From: Elephas maximus indicus
Lineage: Eukaryota; Chordata; Mammalia; Proboscidea; Elephantidae
DNA length: 64,000 bases
NCBI RefSeq assembly: GCF_024166365.1
Contig: NC_064832.1
Span: 40,700,249-40,764,248 of the forward strand
Direction: 5' to 3'
The stretch's first letter is position 1. Every line of letters begins with the position of its first letter. Shown here piece by piece: positions 44,516 through 55,795 of this stretch. Position numbers and translations under genes: made by a program. The notes below the pieces were generated by a model that saw only the letters and a list, made by a program, of their open reading frames with translations, had not been told where the DNA came from and made no database searches.

Positions 44516-45025
44516 CACGTGTGAGTCCCACCGTGTCTCTCCTGGCCAGAGGGAGCTGAGTCAGCTGGGATGTGAGGAGCTGGTAGGTGGTGGTCCAGCT
44601 GTGGCTGGAGAATTTCAGCTCCTCCTGGGAGCCTCCTCTTGGATGTAGATGAACAGCAGTTGGAGAGAGGGTTTCCTTTTTGCTCAGAAAGCTGGATCTT
44701 CTCTGGGTTCCACCAAGAGCAAGTCCAGGGTCACCTCAGCGTGTCTTCGGTTGGACATGTGTCCAGGACAAATTGTCCCTTGGAGGTGGGAAGGGGATGA
44801 AAACCTAGTGTCCAAGAGCTGTCCATGGCCTGGGGGTATGATGAAGAGTTAGCATTTCCCTTATAACCCCAAAGATTCAGTGCTGGGGAGGAATAAATAA
44901 TTTCCCTGAAGCCTTTTCACTGGAGGGTGTGGGGTATGGAACGTGATCTGGGCTCCTAGGACCTCATTTATGTTTCATGGTGAAATAGAGAGGTTGTAGA
45001 TAAATCTGTCAGTTTGTCATACTGG
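44516..45025. other. Unique intergenic sequence
   Basis: No gene or repeat recognised. GC-moderate. Confidence 0.5.
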
Positions 45026-45029
45026 GGTG

Positions 45030-45415
45030 ATTTGAGTATTAATGTGGTGCTGGAAAGTGAGCCGCCGGTGTTTTTGAAATACCAGCAGGTGTTTAGGTTT
45101 CAGCAGAGCTTCCAGATTAAGACAGACTAGGAAGAAAGGCCTGGTGATTTACTTCTGAAAATTAGCCAGCGAAAACCCTATGGATCACAACAGAACATTG
45201 TCCAACTCTTGCCTTGGTCATATCATCAGGGATCAATTGCTAGAGGAAGACATCTTTGCATGGTGAAGCAGAGGGCCAGTGAGGGTGAGGGAGACCCTGG
45301 GTGAACTGGATGGGCACTGTAGCCACAGTGATGGACTTGAACATATTGATGATTGTGAGGATGATGCAGGACTGGGCAACATTTTGTTTTGTTGTCGTCG
45401 ACTGAATGGCAGGTA
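45030..45415 (+). mobile_element. Internally deleted RTE derivative
   Basis: The RTE 5' region (GTTTGTCATACTGGGGTG, TTTTTGAAATACCAGCAGG, GATTAAGACAGACTAGGAAG) up to about 45203 is joined to the RTE 3' region (TGGTCATATCATCAGGGATC, GATTGTGAGGATGATGCAGG). All of the endonuclease and RT coding region is missing. Confidence 0.85.
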
Positions 45416-46295
45416 TTCGTCTCTCTATATAACCAAGGAAGCCCTCAGCAAGGAGCAAAAACTCCGCAAACCTCTCCTTAAGCCACGCGCAGAAGTTCTG
45501 TAGTTAGATAAAAAGGATGGATTAATTGCTTTCAGAGCCTAAAACGGGTTGCTGCAAATTTAGGGTTTTGTTATTAACAAATTCTACATAATTCAAAAGA
45601 AATTAAAGTAGGAAGCTAGGGCCTTTTCAAGGCAGAGAAAATTTTAAATAATTGGCTAGTCTTTTTCCTTTCTCCTCAAAGTCATTGTTCTGTGAGTGTA
45701 GAAGACTTCTGACTAGGACCCTCCTTTGCGTCTAATGGCTTGAACCCACCTGCTCCGGTGGGCTGCGATTCACACTTGAAATGGAAATGAAGTGTGCGTG
45801 GCTGCCTGGCTCTCAGAGCCCTGGCCCCCGGCCCTGCCAGGGCACGGAGGAGTCTGGCATTATAAATTTCTCCGTAGATCTGAGAGCAGTTTTAGGCTGT
45901 TGATCTCATGTCACCCAGAATCGAGATGGAGTGACGGCTGATAAACTGCATGGTGACAGGCTGTGGCCTTGGGGGAAAAAAAAGTCCAGATGTGCAAACA
46001 AGAACAACAAAAAAACCGAGCTGATGGATAAGTTCTCAGCCTCCCAACTTCCCCCACTGTGGGTTTTTTTGCCCTGCCATTTTACAAGCATTTATTTTCA
46101 GGTAATTTTACAGTCGTCCCTTTGTCCTTCAGAGGTGCTTTGTTCTATGGAATATGTCAGGGAATGTAGATAAAATCTTTCTTGTAGGTATTGCTCGGCT
46201 GCCCCCCAAAGTCCCCACAGCCCTCCCTTAGGAGGCTTTTACCTGAGAGTTCCAGAAACTGTGGTTGCAAATATCCTCCCACCTGGTTCATAGCT
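45416..46295. other. Repeat-poor unique sequence
   Basis: No repeat recognised. A GC-richer core at 45700-46000 contains a TATAAATTTC box near 45861. Possible conserved noncoding element; no supported gene. Confidence 0.4.
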
Positions 46296-46299
46296 CTCT

Positions 46300-46440
46300 C
46301 CACTGCTAACCAAAGAAAGGTTGGCAGTTCGGATCCACCAGCTGCTCCTTAGAAACCCTATGGGGCAGTTCCACTCTGTCCTACAGGGTTGCTATGAGTC
46401 AGAATTGACTTGATGGTAACAGGTTTGAGTTTTTTTTTTT
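46300..46440 (+). mobile_element. AfroSINE, 5'-truncated
   Basis: GTTGGCAGTTCGGATCCACC to GGTTGCTATGAGTCAGAATT, followed by poly(T). Confidence 0.9.
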
Positions 46441-46459
46441 TTTTTTTAATCGAATCGGC

Positions 46460-47445
46460 ATTAATGCTGATTTATTATTCTTTAGCAGAATTACCCAGCC
46501 TACAGCCCTCAAACACTACTTGCTTCAATAAGAACAAATGATGAAAGAGGCACCTTAGTGTGAGTGGGAACAGGAGTTGGGTAGCTCTTGGCCAATATTT
46601 AAATGAGTTGTCCCCCCTCCCGCCCACCCCTGCATTTAACCGTCAGATTTTTTGAATGTCCTCTGTTCAAAGGGCAGCGTGAATCACATGTTAGTCCAAG
46701 AAGGCTGCGGCACCTTCAGAAAGACTTTGAGTAGATGAGGTGAGAGGGCTGGGGCTCAGGAGATTATGGGAGTGTGGCAGATCATTTGTGTGAGGGGATG
46801 AATAAAGGTTGAATTCTTGCTGCTCTGGCTCCAAGCTCCCGCTTTGGTGTCCACTGTGGGAACCTGAGATAGGGAAGAATGGGCTGCTCCCTGCATTGAA
46901 CCACAAGCCCTCCCAGCACGGCTGTTTGTAGGGCATCAATCTTGCTTTGCTTTGCCTCGGGGGCCTAGTATAGAGGCCTCTGGTCTCAGGGGACTGAGAA
47001 GAGGGTCCGATGGAGGGATCAGAACTCCCACAGGGAAGAATAATGTGACAGCCTGTCAGAACACGGCGACTGGGTGACTCCTGGTCTCCTTGTGACAGGG
47101 GGCCCTGCCCGGTGCTGCTGTCCTTCAAGGCTGGGAGCTCAGAGGAGGGGACAATATAGGATGTGTGATGGATTATACACCTTTCCATCAAACCCCAGTG
47201 CAGGCTTTACTGGACTTCCGGAAAAGGAGGAGTGGAATAAATTTGCCCTGGAGTGGAGTGTTGTGAGTAGAATATTTTGGAGGGGGGTTTCTAGGGATAA
47301 GGAGCCAGGGAGTCAATAGGGACCAGAAAGGCTGTTCAACGGAGGTCACTTGTGGTGGTAGGCCCATAGGAGGAAATTGAAGGGGCAATAGCAAAATACG
47401 TGTTGTTAAAGTTTGGGGTGGGATTTCCTCTAACTAGGGAAATTG
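46460..47445. other. Unique intergenic sequence
   Basis: A minus-strand open frame of 166 codons (47191-46691) has no recognisable domain and biased composition. I do not regard it as a gene. Confidence 0.45.
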
Positions 47446-47449
47446 TAAG

Positions 47450-47650
47450 GAGCCCTGGTGGCACAGTGGTTAAAGTGCTTGGTTGCTAACCACAAGGTCA
47501 GTGGTTGGAACCCACCAGCTATTCCATGGGGGAAAGACGTGGCAGTCTGTTTTGGGAAATATTGTAGCCTTGGAAACCCTATGGGGCAGTTCTACTCTGT
47601 CCTGTAGGATTGCTATAAGTCAGAGTCAACTCAAGGGCAACGGGTTACAG
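47450..47650 (+). mobile_element. AfroSINE
   Basis: AGGAGCCCTGGTGGCACAGT to GATTGCTATAAGTCAGAGTC. Confidence 0.95.
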
Positions 47651-47664
47651 GGTTTAGGGTAATA

Positions 47665-48060
47665 GTCTCAGTAGGGTGGGCCAGGTTATGCTGCAGTAAC
47701 TAACAACCCCTATATGGTAGTGACTCAAAACAACAAAAGGTTTTTTTCTTGCTTATTCTGCCCACTGTAGGTTGGCTGGGGCTCTGCTCAGTGCCATCCT
47801 CACTGGAGGCCCAGGCGGATGCAGTAGCCACCATGTGGAACCTTCCACGTGCTATGGCAGGAGGAATAGGGCAGGTGGCAAGTTGTGCATTGGCTCTTCA
47901 AGTTTCCACAGTGATGACACACCATCAGTTCTGCTTCCATTTCTTTGTCCATTTCAAAGTCCCAGTGGTGCGGTACAGAGCTCACTCTGCCTGCTTGCTA
48001 GAAGGCTTGAGGGAACAGAGAGAGAGGCACGTGGACACAACCCTCAGACAAGCCAGGTAC
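47665..48060 (-). mobile_element. Old LTR-like repeat
   Basis: Order of GGTTATGCTGCAGTAACTAA, AGGTTGGCTGGGGCTCTGCT and TTCACTTTCCACAGTGATGA-type blocks recalls an old reversed LTR. It underlies the 150-164 codon open frames seen here, which are not genes. Confidence 0.4.
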
Positions 48061-48129
48061 CAAGTACGTGCTCTGAGCCTGTCCCCCCTTCTCAGGTCTC
48101 GGACAAACCATTACCTTTTTTTTTCACTG

Positions 48130-48430
48130 CAAGAAAATGGCATTTGGGAGAAATGCTGTTCAAAGGCATATGTGCCTCTAAATTCAAGGACGGTCAGAAA
48201 CAAATTAGAAGTGTCCTCCTGTGACACGTTCCTTAAAGTATAGGCTAAATTACAGCTTCAGACTAATTAGCGAGGAAATCCCCTGAGAGCAAATGATTGA
48301 GTATTGGTAATGGGATTACATGTCCTCTTGCTTGTGCTTGGGGAAAACTTGCATAAAGCATCTTCATTAATCACAGTCCTAATGGCTTTTAGTTTTGCCA
48401 CCACCAACTGACCACCAGGATCAAAAAAGC
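48130..48430. other. Repeat-free AT-rich island
   Basis: Unique sequence with several TAAT motifs (GACTAATTAGCGAGG, ATTGGTAATGGGATTACATG, TCATTAATCACAG). Resembles a conserved noncoding element in texture only. Confidence 0.35.
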
Positions 48431-48717
48431 ATTTATTAAGCTACTTCCAGAGAGTTGGAGCTGTGCTATGCTGAGTGCTTTACAGTTGAGATAAACCATC
48501 TGCCTTGTAGGAATTTACCGTCACAAGGACGTGAAGAGTACTCAAGACAGCTAAACAGATAATGAGAACAACGTTAACGTGAGTGTTAACACTCTGGGCT
48601 GTGTGAAGAAGAAATTTTATTTGCAGGATAATCACTAGAGAAGGGATCATGAACCATATGTAGAAAGAATTGAACAAGGAGAATTTAGTTCATTTATAAC
48701 CTGCCAACAACTTCATG

Positions 48718-49050
48718 GGAGAAAGACCTGGTGATACGGTCCTGAAAAGATTATTGTTGTTAGGTGCTGTTGAGTTGATTCTGACTCATAGTGGCCCTAT
48801 AGGACTGAGTTGAACTGCCCCATAGGGTTTCCTAGACTGTAGTCTTTATGAGAGCAGGTTGCCAGGTCTTTTCTCCCGTAAACTCCTAAAAGGTTAGTGG
48901 GTTCGAGTTGCCGACCTTTAGGTTAGCAGCCAAGTGCTTAACCACTGCACCACCAGGGCTCTTAGAAAACCCTATTGGGCAGTTTTACTCTCTCATATAG
49001 GGTCGCTATGAGTCAAAATTGACTCGATGGCACACAACAACAACAGTGAA
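48718..49050 (+). mobile_element. AfroSINE (+) split by AfroSINE (-)
   Basis: Outer parts at 48718-48752 and 48962-49050. The inner minus copy starts TTGTTGTTAGGTGCTGTTGA and ends CACCACCAGGGCTC. Confidence 0.85.
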
Positions 49051-49435
49051 AATTGTGAGTGCAATCCACGGTGCTATGCACTGGGGTATAAGCTGTTGCC
49101 TTCTAGAACTTTACAGCCAGTGGGAAAGACCACCACACCATTGCCCAACTTCTGTGTCATGTGGTTAGTGCCCAGCAGAGAGGATCAGATTCTAGGAACT
49201 CATTAAAGAGAGGAAGGAGCTGGCTCACTGAGCTCCTTGGGAGAAAGAGGGGACTGTTTTAGGCCAAACACTAGACTTGAGAGTAAGCACGGGGCAGGAG
49301 TAATTGCCACTGGGTACCCCCAAAGCTCTATTTACAACCACCAATATCTAAAAGAGCCAGAGTCTAAAATATCCCGTTAGAGATAAATACAATATTCATG
49401 TATTTTTGGAAGTAGGTGAGGTATAAGTAGTACAT
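49051..49435. other. Unique intergenic sequence
   Basis: Nothing supported. Confidence 0.45.
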
Positions 49436-49439
49436 ACAA

Positions 49440-50030
49440 TAGTGTTGTTGTTGTTGATAAGTGCCATCAAGTTGACTCTGATTCATAGCAATCCTACATA
49501 TAACAGAGTGAAATGTTGCCCAGTCCTGCACCATGCTCACAATTGTTGCTATGTTTGAGTCCATTGTTGCAGCCATTTGTCAATCCATCTTGTTGAGGGT
49601 CTTCTTGTTTGCTGACCCTCTACTTTACCAAGCATTATGTCCTTCTTCAGTGATTGGTCACTCCTGATAAAGTGTCCAAAATAAAAGTTTCACCATCCTC
49701 ACTTCTAAGGAACATTCTGGCTGTTCTTCCTCCAATTCAGATTTGCTCATTCTTCTGGCAGTCCATGGTATATTCAGTATTCTTTGTTGACACCATAAAT
49801 CAAATTAATCAATTCTTCTTTGGGCTTCCTTTTTCATTGCCCAGGTTTTACATGTGTTAAGAGGTGATTGAAAAGACCAGGGCTTGGGTTAGGTGCACCT
49901 TAGTCATCAAAGTGACATCATTGCTTTTTAAGGTATTTAAGAGCTTTTTTTGCAGCAGTTTTCCCAGTGCAGTACATAGTTTGATTTCTTGACTGCTGCT
50001 TCCGTAGAGTTGATGGTTGATCCAAGTACA
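49440..50030 (-). mobile_element. RTE LINE 3' fragment
   Basis: About 590 bases from the 3' tail (GTTGTTGTTGTTGATAAGTG) through TTTCATTGCCCAGG to TTGATTTCTTGACTGCTGCT. No intact frame. Confidence 0.9.
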
Positions 50031-50107
50031 TACAATAATACAATATTTTAATACAGAATTTAGAGAATTTGAGGAGACACAGGATACCATGCCAGTATCC
50101 TCATCTA

Positions 50108-50312
50108 AGGAGTCCTTGGGTGGTGTAAAAGGTTAATGAACTGCTGCTAACCGAAAGGGTATAGGTTCAAATCCACCCACAAGAGCCTCGAAAGAAAGAC
50201 CTGGTCATCCACTTCCAAAAAATCAGCCATCGAGAACCCTATGGAGCACAGTTCTACTCCGACACACATGGGTTGCGGTGAGTTGGGGTTGGCTTGATGG
50301 CAACTGATTTTT
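50108..50312 (+). mobile_element. AfroSINE, long form
   Basis: AAGGAGTCCTTGGGTGGTGT to GGTTGCGGTGAGTTGGGG. Confidence 0.9.
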
Positions 50313-50758
50313 TCTTGGTCTTAACACCTTTTCCAAATTGGTTAAATGGGAGGGGCAATTCTTACCCCACCTATCTAGGAGTTGAGGTGAGGGTCCCCTG
50401 GCATAAAGAATGCAGAAGCCTTTTATGAGGTGTAAAACATTTTCTACATTAAACCATAGTGCTGATGGGAGTGCTTAAAGTGAAGGGACGCTGAGCCAAC
50501 TTTACAGACAAGTATGGGTGGGTGAGAGAAGACAAGGGAAAGGAAGCCATTTGAGGCAGCTGATGAAAAGCTGTAGAGGCAAAGGGAGGCTAGGTCTGAT
50601 GTCTATGGGGAAGTTTTCAGAAACTTTGACCCAAGGGTGAGGGTTAGTGGTGAAGGGAAGAAGGGCAGAGCCCAGTTTAGCTCAAGTTGGGAGAGGCTAG
50701 AGGCTGGGTATCAGTTAGAGAGGAGGTTGTCCACTGTTTTGTCCCCCGTGCCTGACAT
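50313..50758. other. Unique intergenic sequence
   Basis: Nothing recognised. Confidence 0.5.
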
Positions 50759-50762
50759 AAAG

Positions 50763-50975
50763 ACCAAAACCTGTTGCTGTTTGAGTTGACTCAAAGTCAT
50801 GGCGACTCAATGTGCATCAGAGTAGAACTGTGCACAATAGGGCTTTCAATGCCTGATTTTTTTTGAAGTAGATTGCCAGGCCTTTCTTCTGAAGTGCCTC
50901 TGGGTGGACTCAAACCTCCAACCTTTTGGTTAATAGCCAGGCATGTTAACTGTATGCACCATCCAGGGACTCCAA
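50763..50975 (-). mobile_element. AfroSINE, long form
   Basis: ACCAAAACCTGTTGCTGTTT to ATGCACCATCCAGGGACTCC. Confidence 0.9.
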
Positions 50976-51335
50976 AGTCACCAATAAATATGTGTTGGAA
51001 TGAATGAATGATTAAGATCTAGCTCTCTTGACCTCAGGGCTCTTTTGAACCAGTGTCTCTGGTTGGTTCACAGATATTGACTCCCTGCCCCTACACACAT
51101 GCAGGAGAGTCCTTTTGGTTAGTTTCATTAAGTGTGAGTCGGGAGAGGTAGTCAGGGCAGACCCAGTGTCAGAGCTTCAGCTCAATATGGGCATTATATG
51201 GTCAGTCAGGCCCAGGCAGGAGCTGTGTCTCTTGGCCAGCACCACTGGGAAGTCCCTATGCCACAGACACTGTGTCTGGTTCCAGGCTGCTTTTTATGCT
51301 TGCTCTGGTTTTCACGGCAGGAAACAGTTGATCCC
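50976..51335. other. Unique intergenic sequence
   Basis: Nothing recognised. Confidence 0.45.
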
Positions 51336-51336
51336 T

Positions 51337-52155
51337 TTGTCTTGTTTTCCTAGTGCTGCCGTGTAACAGAAATACCACAAGTGAGTGACTTGAAAGAAGT
51401 TTACTTCTCACAGCTCAGGGTCTCAGCCATGTAGATTCCTTCCTTGTATGTAGTGCTAGGCATTCCTTGGTTCCTTGGCTTCTAGACGATCCTCACATGG
51501 CATCCGTCTTCCGCCATTTGGGTGTCTCTCTGTGATTAATCTGCTCTTTTTTAAAAATCAGAAGTGATTAGGTTTAGGGCTCACCTTACACTGATATGGT
51601 TTCATTAAGACAGGAAAAAAAGCCTATTTTCATACAGGATTACATCCATGGGTACGTTGCTGTTAGCTGCCACGGAGTTGGCCCCTGACTTGTGGCAACC
51701 CCACGTATTACAGAGTGGAACTGCTCCATGGGGGTTTCTTGGCTGTAATCTTTATGGAAGCAGATTACCAGGACTTTCTTTTGCAGTGCTGCGGGGTGGG
51801 TTGGAAATGCCAACCTTCAGGTTAGTAACCGATCACTAACCACTTTTGCCACCCAAGATCTTCCACAGGTATAAACCAAAAAAACAAACTCATCGCCATC
51901 GAGTCAATTCTATCTCATTGCAATCTTGTAGGACAGAGTAGAACTGCCCCACAGGGTTCCCAAGGCTGTAATCTTTACTGAAGCAGACTGCCACATTTTT
52001 CTTCTGCAGAGTAGCTGGTAGGTTCTAACCACCAACATTTAAGTTAGCAGCTGAGCACTTAACCACTGTGCTACTAGGGCTCCTCCTCCACAGGTATAGA
52101 GGTTAGGATTGTAACACGTATATTGGGGGATACAATTTAACCCATAACACCCCTC
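51337..52155 (-). mobile_element. MaLR-type LTR (-) with two AfroSINEs (-)
   Basis: The ends TTTTCCTAGTGCTGCCGTGT and GGGGATACAATTTAACCCAT are those of an MLT1-type LTR in reverse. SINEs at 51655-51870 and 51888-52085 interrupt it. Endogenous retroviral relic, no coding part. Confidence 0.85.
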
Positions 52156-52635
52156 TTTGTTGAGAGCCCCTGGATTGACACTAGTCCCCTAAAACAGGGC
52201 CAGCTGTTTTCCACCCAATCACTGCTAATTGTAGGGTGTTCATGGATACTTCAGCCATCCTGCCTTTCGTGGGATCTTTCTTCATCAGGGCCTTTACAAA
52301 AACACTCTTTCCCAGCCTCCACTCTCTTGATGCTCTGGGTACACCAAAGCTCTATTTATAACCACTGATATCTAAAAGCTGAGGATTAAAACATCTCCTG
52401 TTTGAAGGTGATTCTAGTTCATTCAGAGATAAGCTCAAACTCATATTGCACGTCATTTATCAACACCATGTTCATATATTAAATTCTGTCTCTAGGAGAA
52501 AGGGGCAGAGTTCCTAGTATTTATATTGGAAAGTTTGTTACTTATTGTACATCCATTTAATACGTCCCAGCTGGCTCTGTGCGTGCCCCTGCCCTGCTGT
52601 GTGCATGTTCTCCAAGGCTTAGAATATAGCCCCCT
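52156..52635. other. Unique intergenic sequence
   Basis: 52320-52400 repeats wording of 49320-49370 (AAAGCTCTATTTA, AACCACYRATATCTAAAAG), so the two may be parts of one old repeat. Confidence 0.4.
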
Positions 52636-52644
52636 GCTAATAAC

Positions 52645-52855
52645 AAAACCAAACCTGTTGCCTTCAAGTCAATTCCGACTCATGGCAACCCCATGTGTTA
52701 CAGAGTAGACCTGTGCTCTGTAGGGTTTTCTTGGCTGTAATCTTTATGGAAGCAGATCCCCAGGACTTTCTTCCATGGTGCCACTTGGTGGGTTCAAACC
52801 ACCAATTTTTAGGTTAGTAGTCAAGCACAAATGGTTCGTGCTACCCGGGGACATT
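52645..52855 (-). mobile_element. AfroSINE, long form
   Basis: AAACCTGTTGCCTTCAAGTC to CGTGCTACCCGGGGAC. Confidence 0.9.
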
Positions 52856-52864
52856 GCTGATAAT

Positions 52865-53150
52865 AATAGCCATACTATTTCTAATAATGTTAACTGGTAT
52901 TGAGCCCTTGTTTCCTGCCATACATTGTGCTAGGCAGTTCACATCCTTAATTTAATTCTCTCAACGGCTCTGTAAAGTAGGTATTATTATGACAATTTGC
53001 AAAGCAACGGAGGCTCAGAGAAGTTAAATAATGTCCTCAAAGGGTTCCCAGCTGGCTAATGGCAAGGAAGTGTTTGAATCCAATTCTAATGGTCCAAAAA
53101 CCCACATGCTTTCTATTATGTGGGTCTCCACCCCACTTCACCATCTTCTC
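52865..53150 (-). mobile_element. MIR
   Basis: ATTGTGCTAGGCAGTTCACA, GGAGGCTCAGAGAAGTTAAA and CCCAGCTGGCTAATGG occur in reversed MIR order. Confidence 0.85.
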
Positions 53151-53195
53151 CTCAAAGGGAGATCATTTGCTTTTTTAATTCCTCTGTTTTCCTTC

Positions 53196-53945
53196 AAGGC
53201 CCCTGGGTGGTGCAAATGGTTTGTGCTTGAGTACTGTGGTGTTTAAGGTTGTGTGTCACCTGGGCTGGGCCATGATTCTCAGTGGTTTGGCAGTTATGAT
53301 GTAGTTTGGCGGCTATGTAATGATGTAATCACCACCATGATGAGATCTGCTATGAGCAGCCAGTCAACTGAAAGGGAGTTTCCTTGGGAGTATGGCTTGC
53401 CTCCAATATAAGTGGACTTTCTGGCAAAGCTAGCTGGCTTTAGCTTGCTCTGGATTCTGCAGTTGGCTTCTGTGCATCTGAACTCTAGTTCTAGGAACCT
53501 GAGCTAGTGCTTACCTGCTGATCTTGGGATTTGTCACCCTCTGAGCCTGTGAGCTAGAGGCCTGCCGTCTGACCTGCCGATCTTGGGTTCACCAGCCCTG
53601 CAACTATATGAGTCAGGAGGAGCCTCTAGCCTGACATAAGGAATTGGGGCTTTCCAGCCTCTACAACCGGTGAGCCATTTCCTTGATATAAATTTTTCTC
53701 TCTATGTATATGTATATATAGATGCGTGTGTGTGTGTGTGTGATTGGTTTTGCTTCTGTAGAAAACCCAGTCTAACACAACTACTAACATAAAGTTTGGC
53801 AGTTTGAATCCACCAGTGGCACCGTAAAAGAAAGGCCTGGCGATCTGCTTCCATAAAGATTATAGCTAAGAAAACCCTATGGATCACAGTTCTACTCTGT
53901 AACATATGGGGTTGCCATGAGTGGGAATAGACTTAACAACAATGG
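53196..53945 (+). mobile_element. AfroSINE split by a solo LTR
   Basis: The SINE head (CCCCTGGGTGGTGCAAATGG, to about 53234) and body/tail (53780-53945) are separated by a 545-base LTR at 53235-53779. Confidence 0.8.
53235..53779 (+). mobile_element. Solo LTR-like element inside a SINE
   Basis: Begins TGTGGTGTTTAAGG and ends CAGTCTAACACA (TG...CA), with flanking AGTAC/ACTAC (4 of 5 match). A (GT)n run lies near 53728. Its 3' end recurs in reverse at 56675-56825. No coding part. Confidence 0.65.
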
Positions 53946-53949
53946 GTTT

Positions 53950-54340
53950 GGTTTTGGTTTTGGTTGGCCCTCCCTCAGAGGTTACTCAAGGTTTTCACAC
54001 GTGCAGGTCTCCAGCTTCTTGATCTCCAGCCCTGAGCCCTCTCCTAAGCCCCAGGCTGTATCTTTAGATTGGGCAATTTCTTTGGGTATCCAGCTATAAC
54101 TTCCCAGTCATGAGGCTGGAAACAAAATTTATTCCATTTCTTTTCCAACTGGGTCTTTTTTTTCTGACTTCTCTCTCTGTCAGTAGCACACAATCTCTTT
54201 GCCTCCCAGATTACAAACCCTTAGGAATCAGATTTACATTTTTGCACTCCCTGTTGATGCATTTGAATTGTGGTGTTGGCAAAGAATATTAAATGAACTT
54301 CCAGAAGAATGAACAAATCTGTCTTTGAGGACATACATCT
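53950..54340. other. Unique intergenic sequence
   Basis: Nothing recognised. Confidence 0.45.
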
Positions 54341-54342
54341 AT

Positions 54343-54597
54343 AATGCTCCTTAGAGATGAAGATGGCGAGACTTCATCTAGCTTACTTTGGACACGTAAT
54401 CAAGAGGGACCAATTGCTGGAGAAGAATATCATGTTTGGTGAAGCAGAGAGACAGCAAAAAATAGAGAGACCCTCAATGAAATAAATTGCCACAGTGACT
54501 GCAATGATTGTGAGAATGGCGCAGGACTGGGTAACGTTATACATAAGGTTGCTATGAGACAGAGCTGACTCAGCGACATCTAACAACAACATCTCCT
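54343..54597 (+). mobile_element. RTE LINE 3' fragment
   Basis: ACTTTGGACACGTAATCAAG, GATTGTGAGAATGGCGCAGG and CATCTAACAACAAC form the RTE 3' end. Confidence 0.9.
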
Positions 54598-55370
54598 CCA
54601 TCCTATCAGTGTTTGGGATTTTGTTATGCTCCCAAATATGTCTTGCATCTCTTCTGACTTCCCAGCCCTTGACCCCCATCCTAAGTCAGGCTGTCTTCCA
54701 CTCAGTCCTGGATGACTGAAATAGCTTCTGAAGTGAACCAGCTTCTAGAACACATAGCACCTTTGTACACATTAGAAAATGTCTCCCTTCCCTCTAGATA
54801 GATGCAGCCCCATGCCAGGGCTCCTGGCTTGGCAAGCAGAGCATAGGATGGGATTCAGTTCCCAGTGGCCCCCTCAGTCAGGAGAACTTTGTGCAGTGAA
54901 CAGCCTGAACATGGTGCATGGTGACCTTGGAAATGAGCCGTTTCTTTGCCTTGTGTTTCTCCTCCTTCAAGGCATCCTCATCTAGGGTGGTATTCAAAAT
55001 GTTCAATAACTGGTACAGAATGGGCAGTGACCAATTAGAATGGACACTAGCCTCAGCCCTGGAGCCGGATCTGCAGGCTTTCTGCTAAGCCAGGCAAAGA
55101 CCCTTTAGTTGCTGGATTTGGGGAGTGGGCAGCCAACTGAATGGCAGCCAAGAGAGCAGGTTCAGGCTATACTCAGATACGCCTCAAGGGGGCGCTCAAG
55201 ATATCCTCCTCCTTCCTGAACCTTCCAATCATTCCACTTCTAAGGAGGAAACTCACAGTGGGCTCAAGACCTAAAGGGACACAAATGGGCTACGGGTCAG
55301 GGAAGAGACACAGATGTTTTGCTCTTTACTTACTCCCTTTCCAACAGGTAGTCAGGCCCTTGATATTTCC
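54598..55370. other. Unique intergenic sequence
   Basis: No gene or repeat recognised. Confidence 0.5.
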
Positions 55371-55372
55371 TA

Positions 55373-55795
55373 GTGTTATGGATTGAATTGTGTCCCCCGA
55401 GAAGGTATGTTGACATTCTATCTCCTGTACCTGGGAATGTGACCCTGTTTGAAAATAGGCTTTGAAGATATTATCAGTTAACATGAGGTCAGACTGGGAG
55501 GGGGCGGGTCCTAATCCTATATGACCGGTGTTCTTATGAAACAGAAGATTCATGGAGACAGGGAGACTGAGGAAGGACTCCATATGATACTGTAACAGCA
55601 AGCCAAGGAATGCATGGTGTTATCAGAAACTAGGAGAGAGTCACGGAACAGTTTCTGAAAGCCTCGGAAGCAATCAACACAGCCAACACCCTGATTTGGA
55701 TGTGTAGCCTCCAGAGCTGAGAAACAATAAATTGTTGCTTAAGGCCATCCTCTTTGTGCTAGTTTATTACTGCAGCCCTAGGAAGCTAAAACACC
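55373..55795 (+). mobile_element. MaLR-type solo LTR
   Basis: GTTATGGATTGAATTGTGTC to AGCCCTAGGAAGCTAAAACA, complete MLT1-type LTR with AACAATAAATTG polyadenylation region. No coding part. Confidence 0.92.

Noticed and set aside
46691..47191. 166-codon minus-strand frame as a gene
   Set aside because: No recognisable domain, no promoter or splice context, low-complexity Ser/Pro content.
47749..48243. 164- and 150-codon overlapping plus-strand frames as genes
   Set aside because: They lie in an old LTR-like repeat and overlap each other in different phases; no known similarity.
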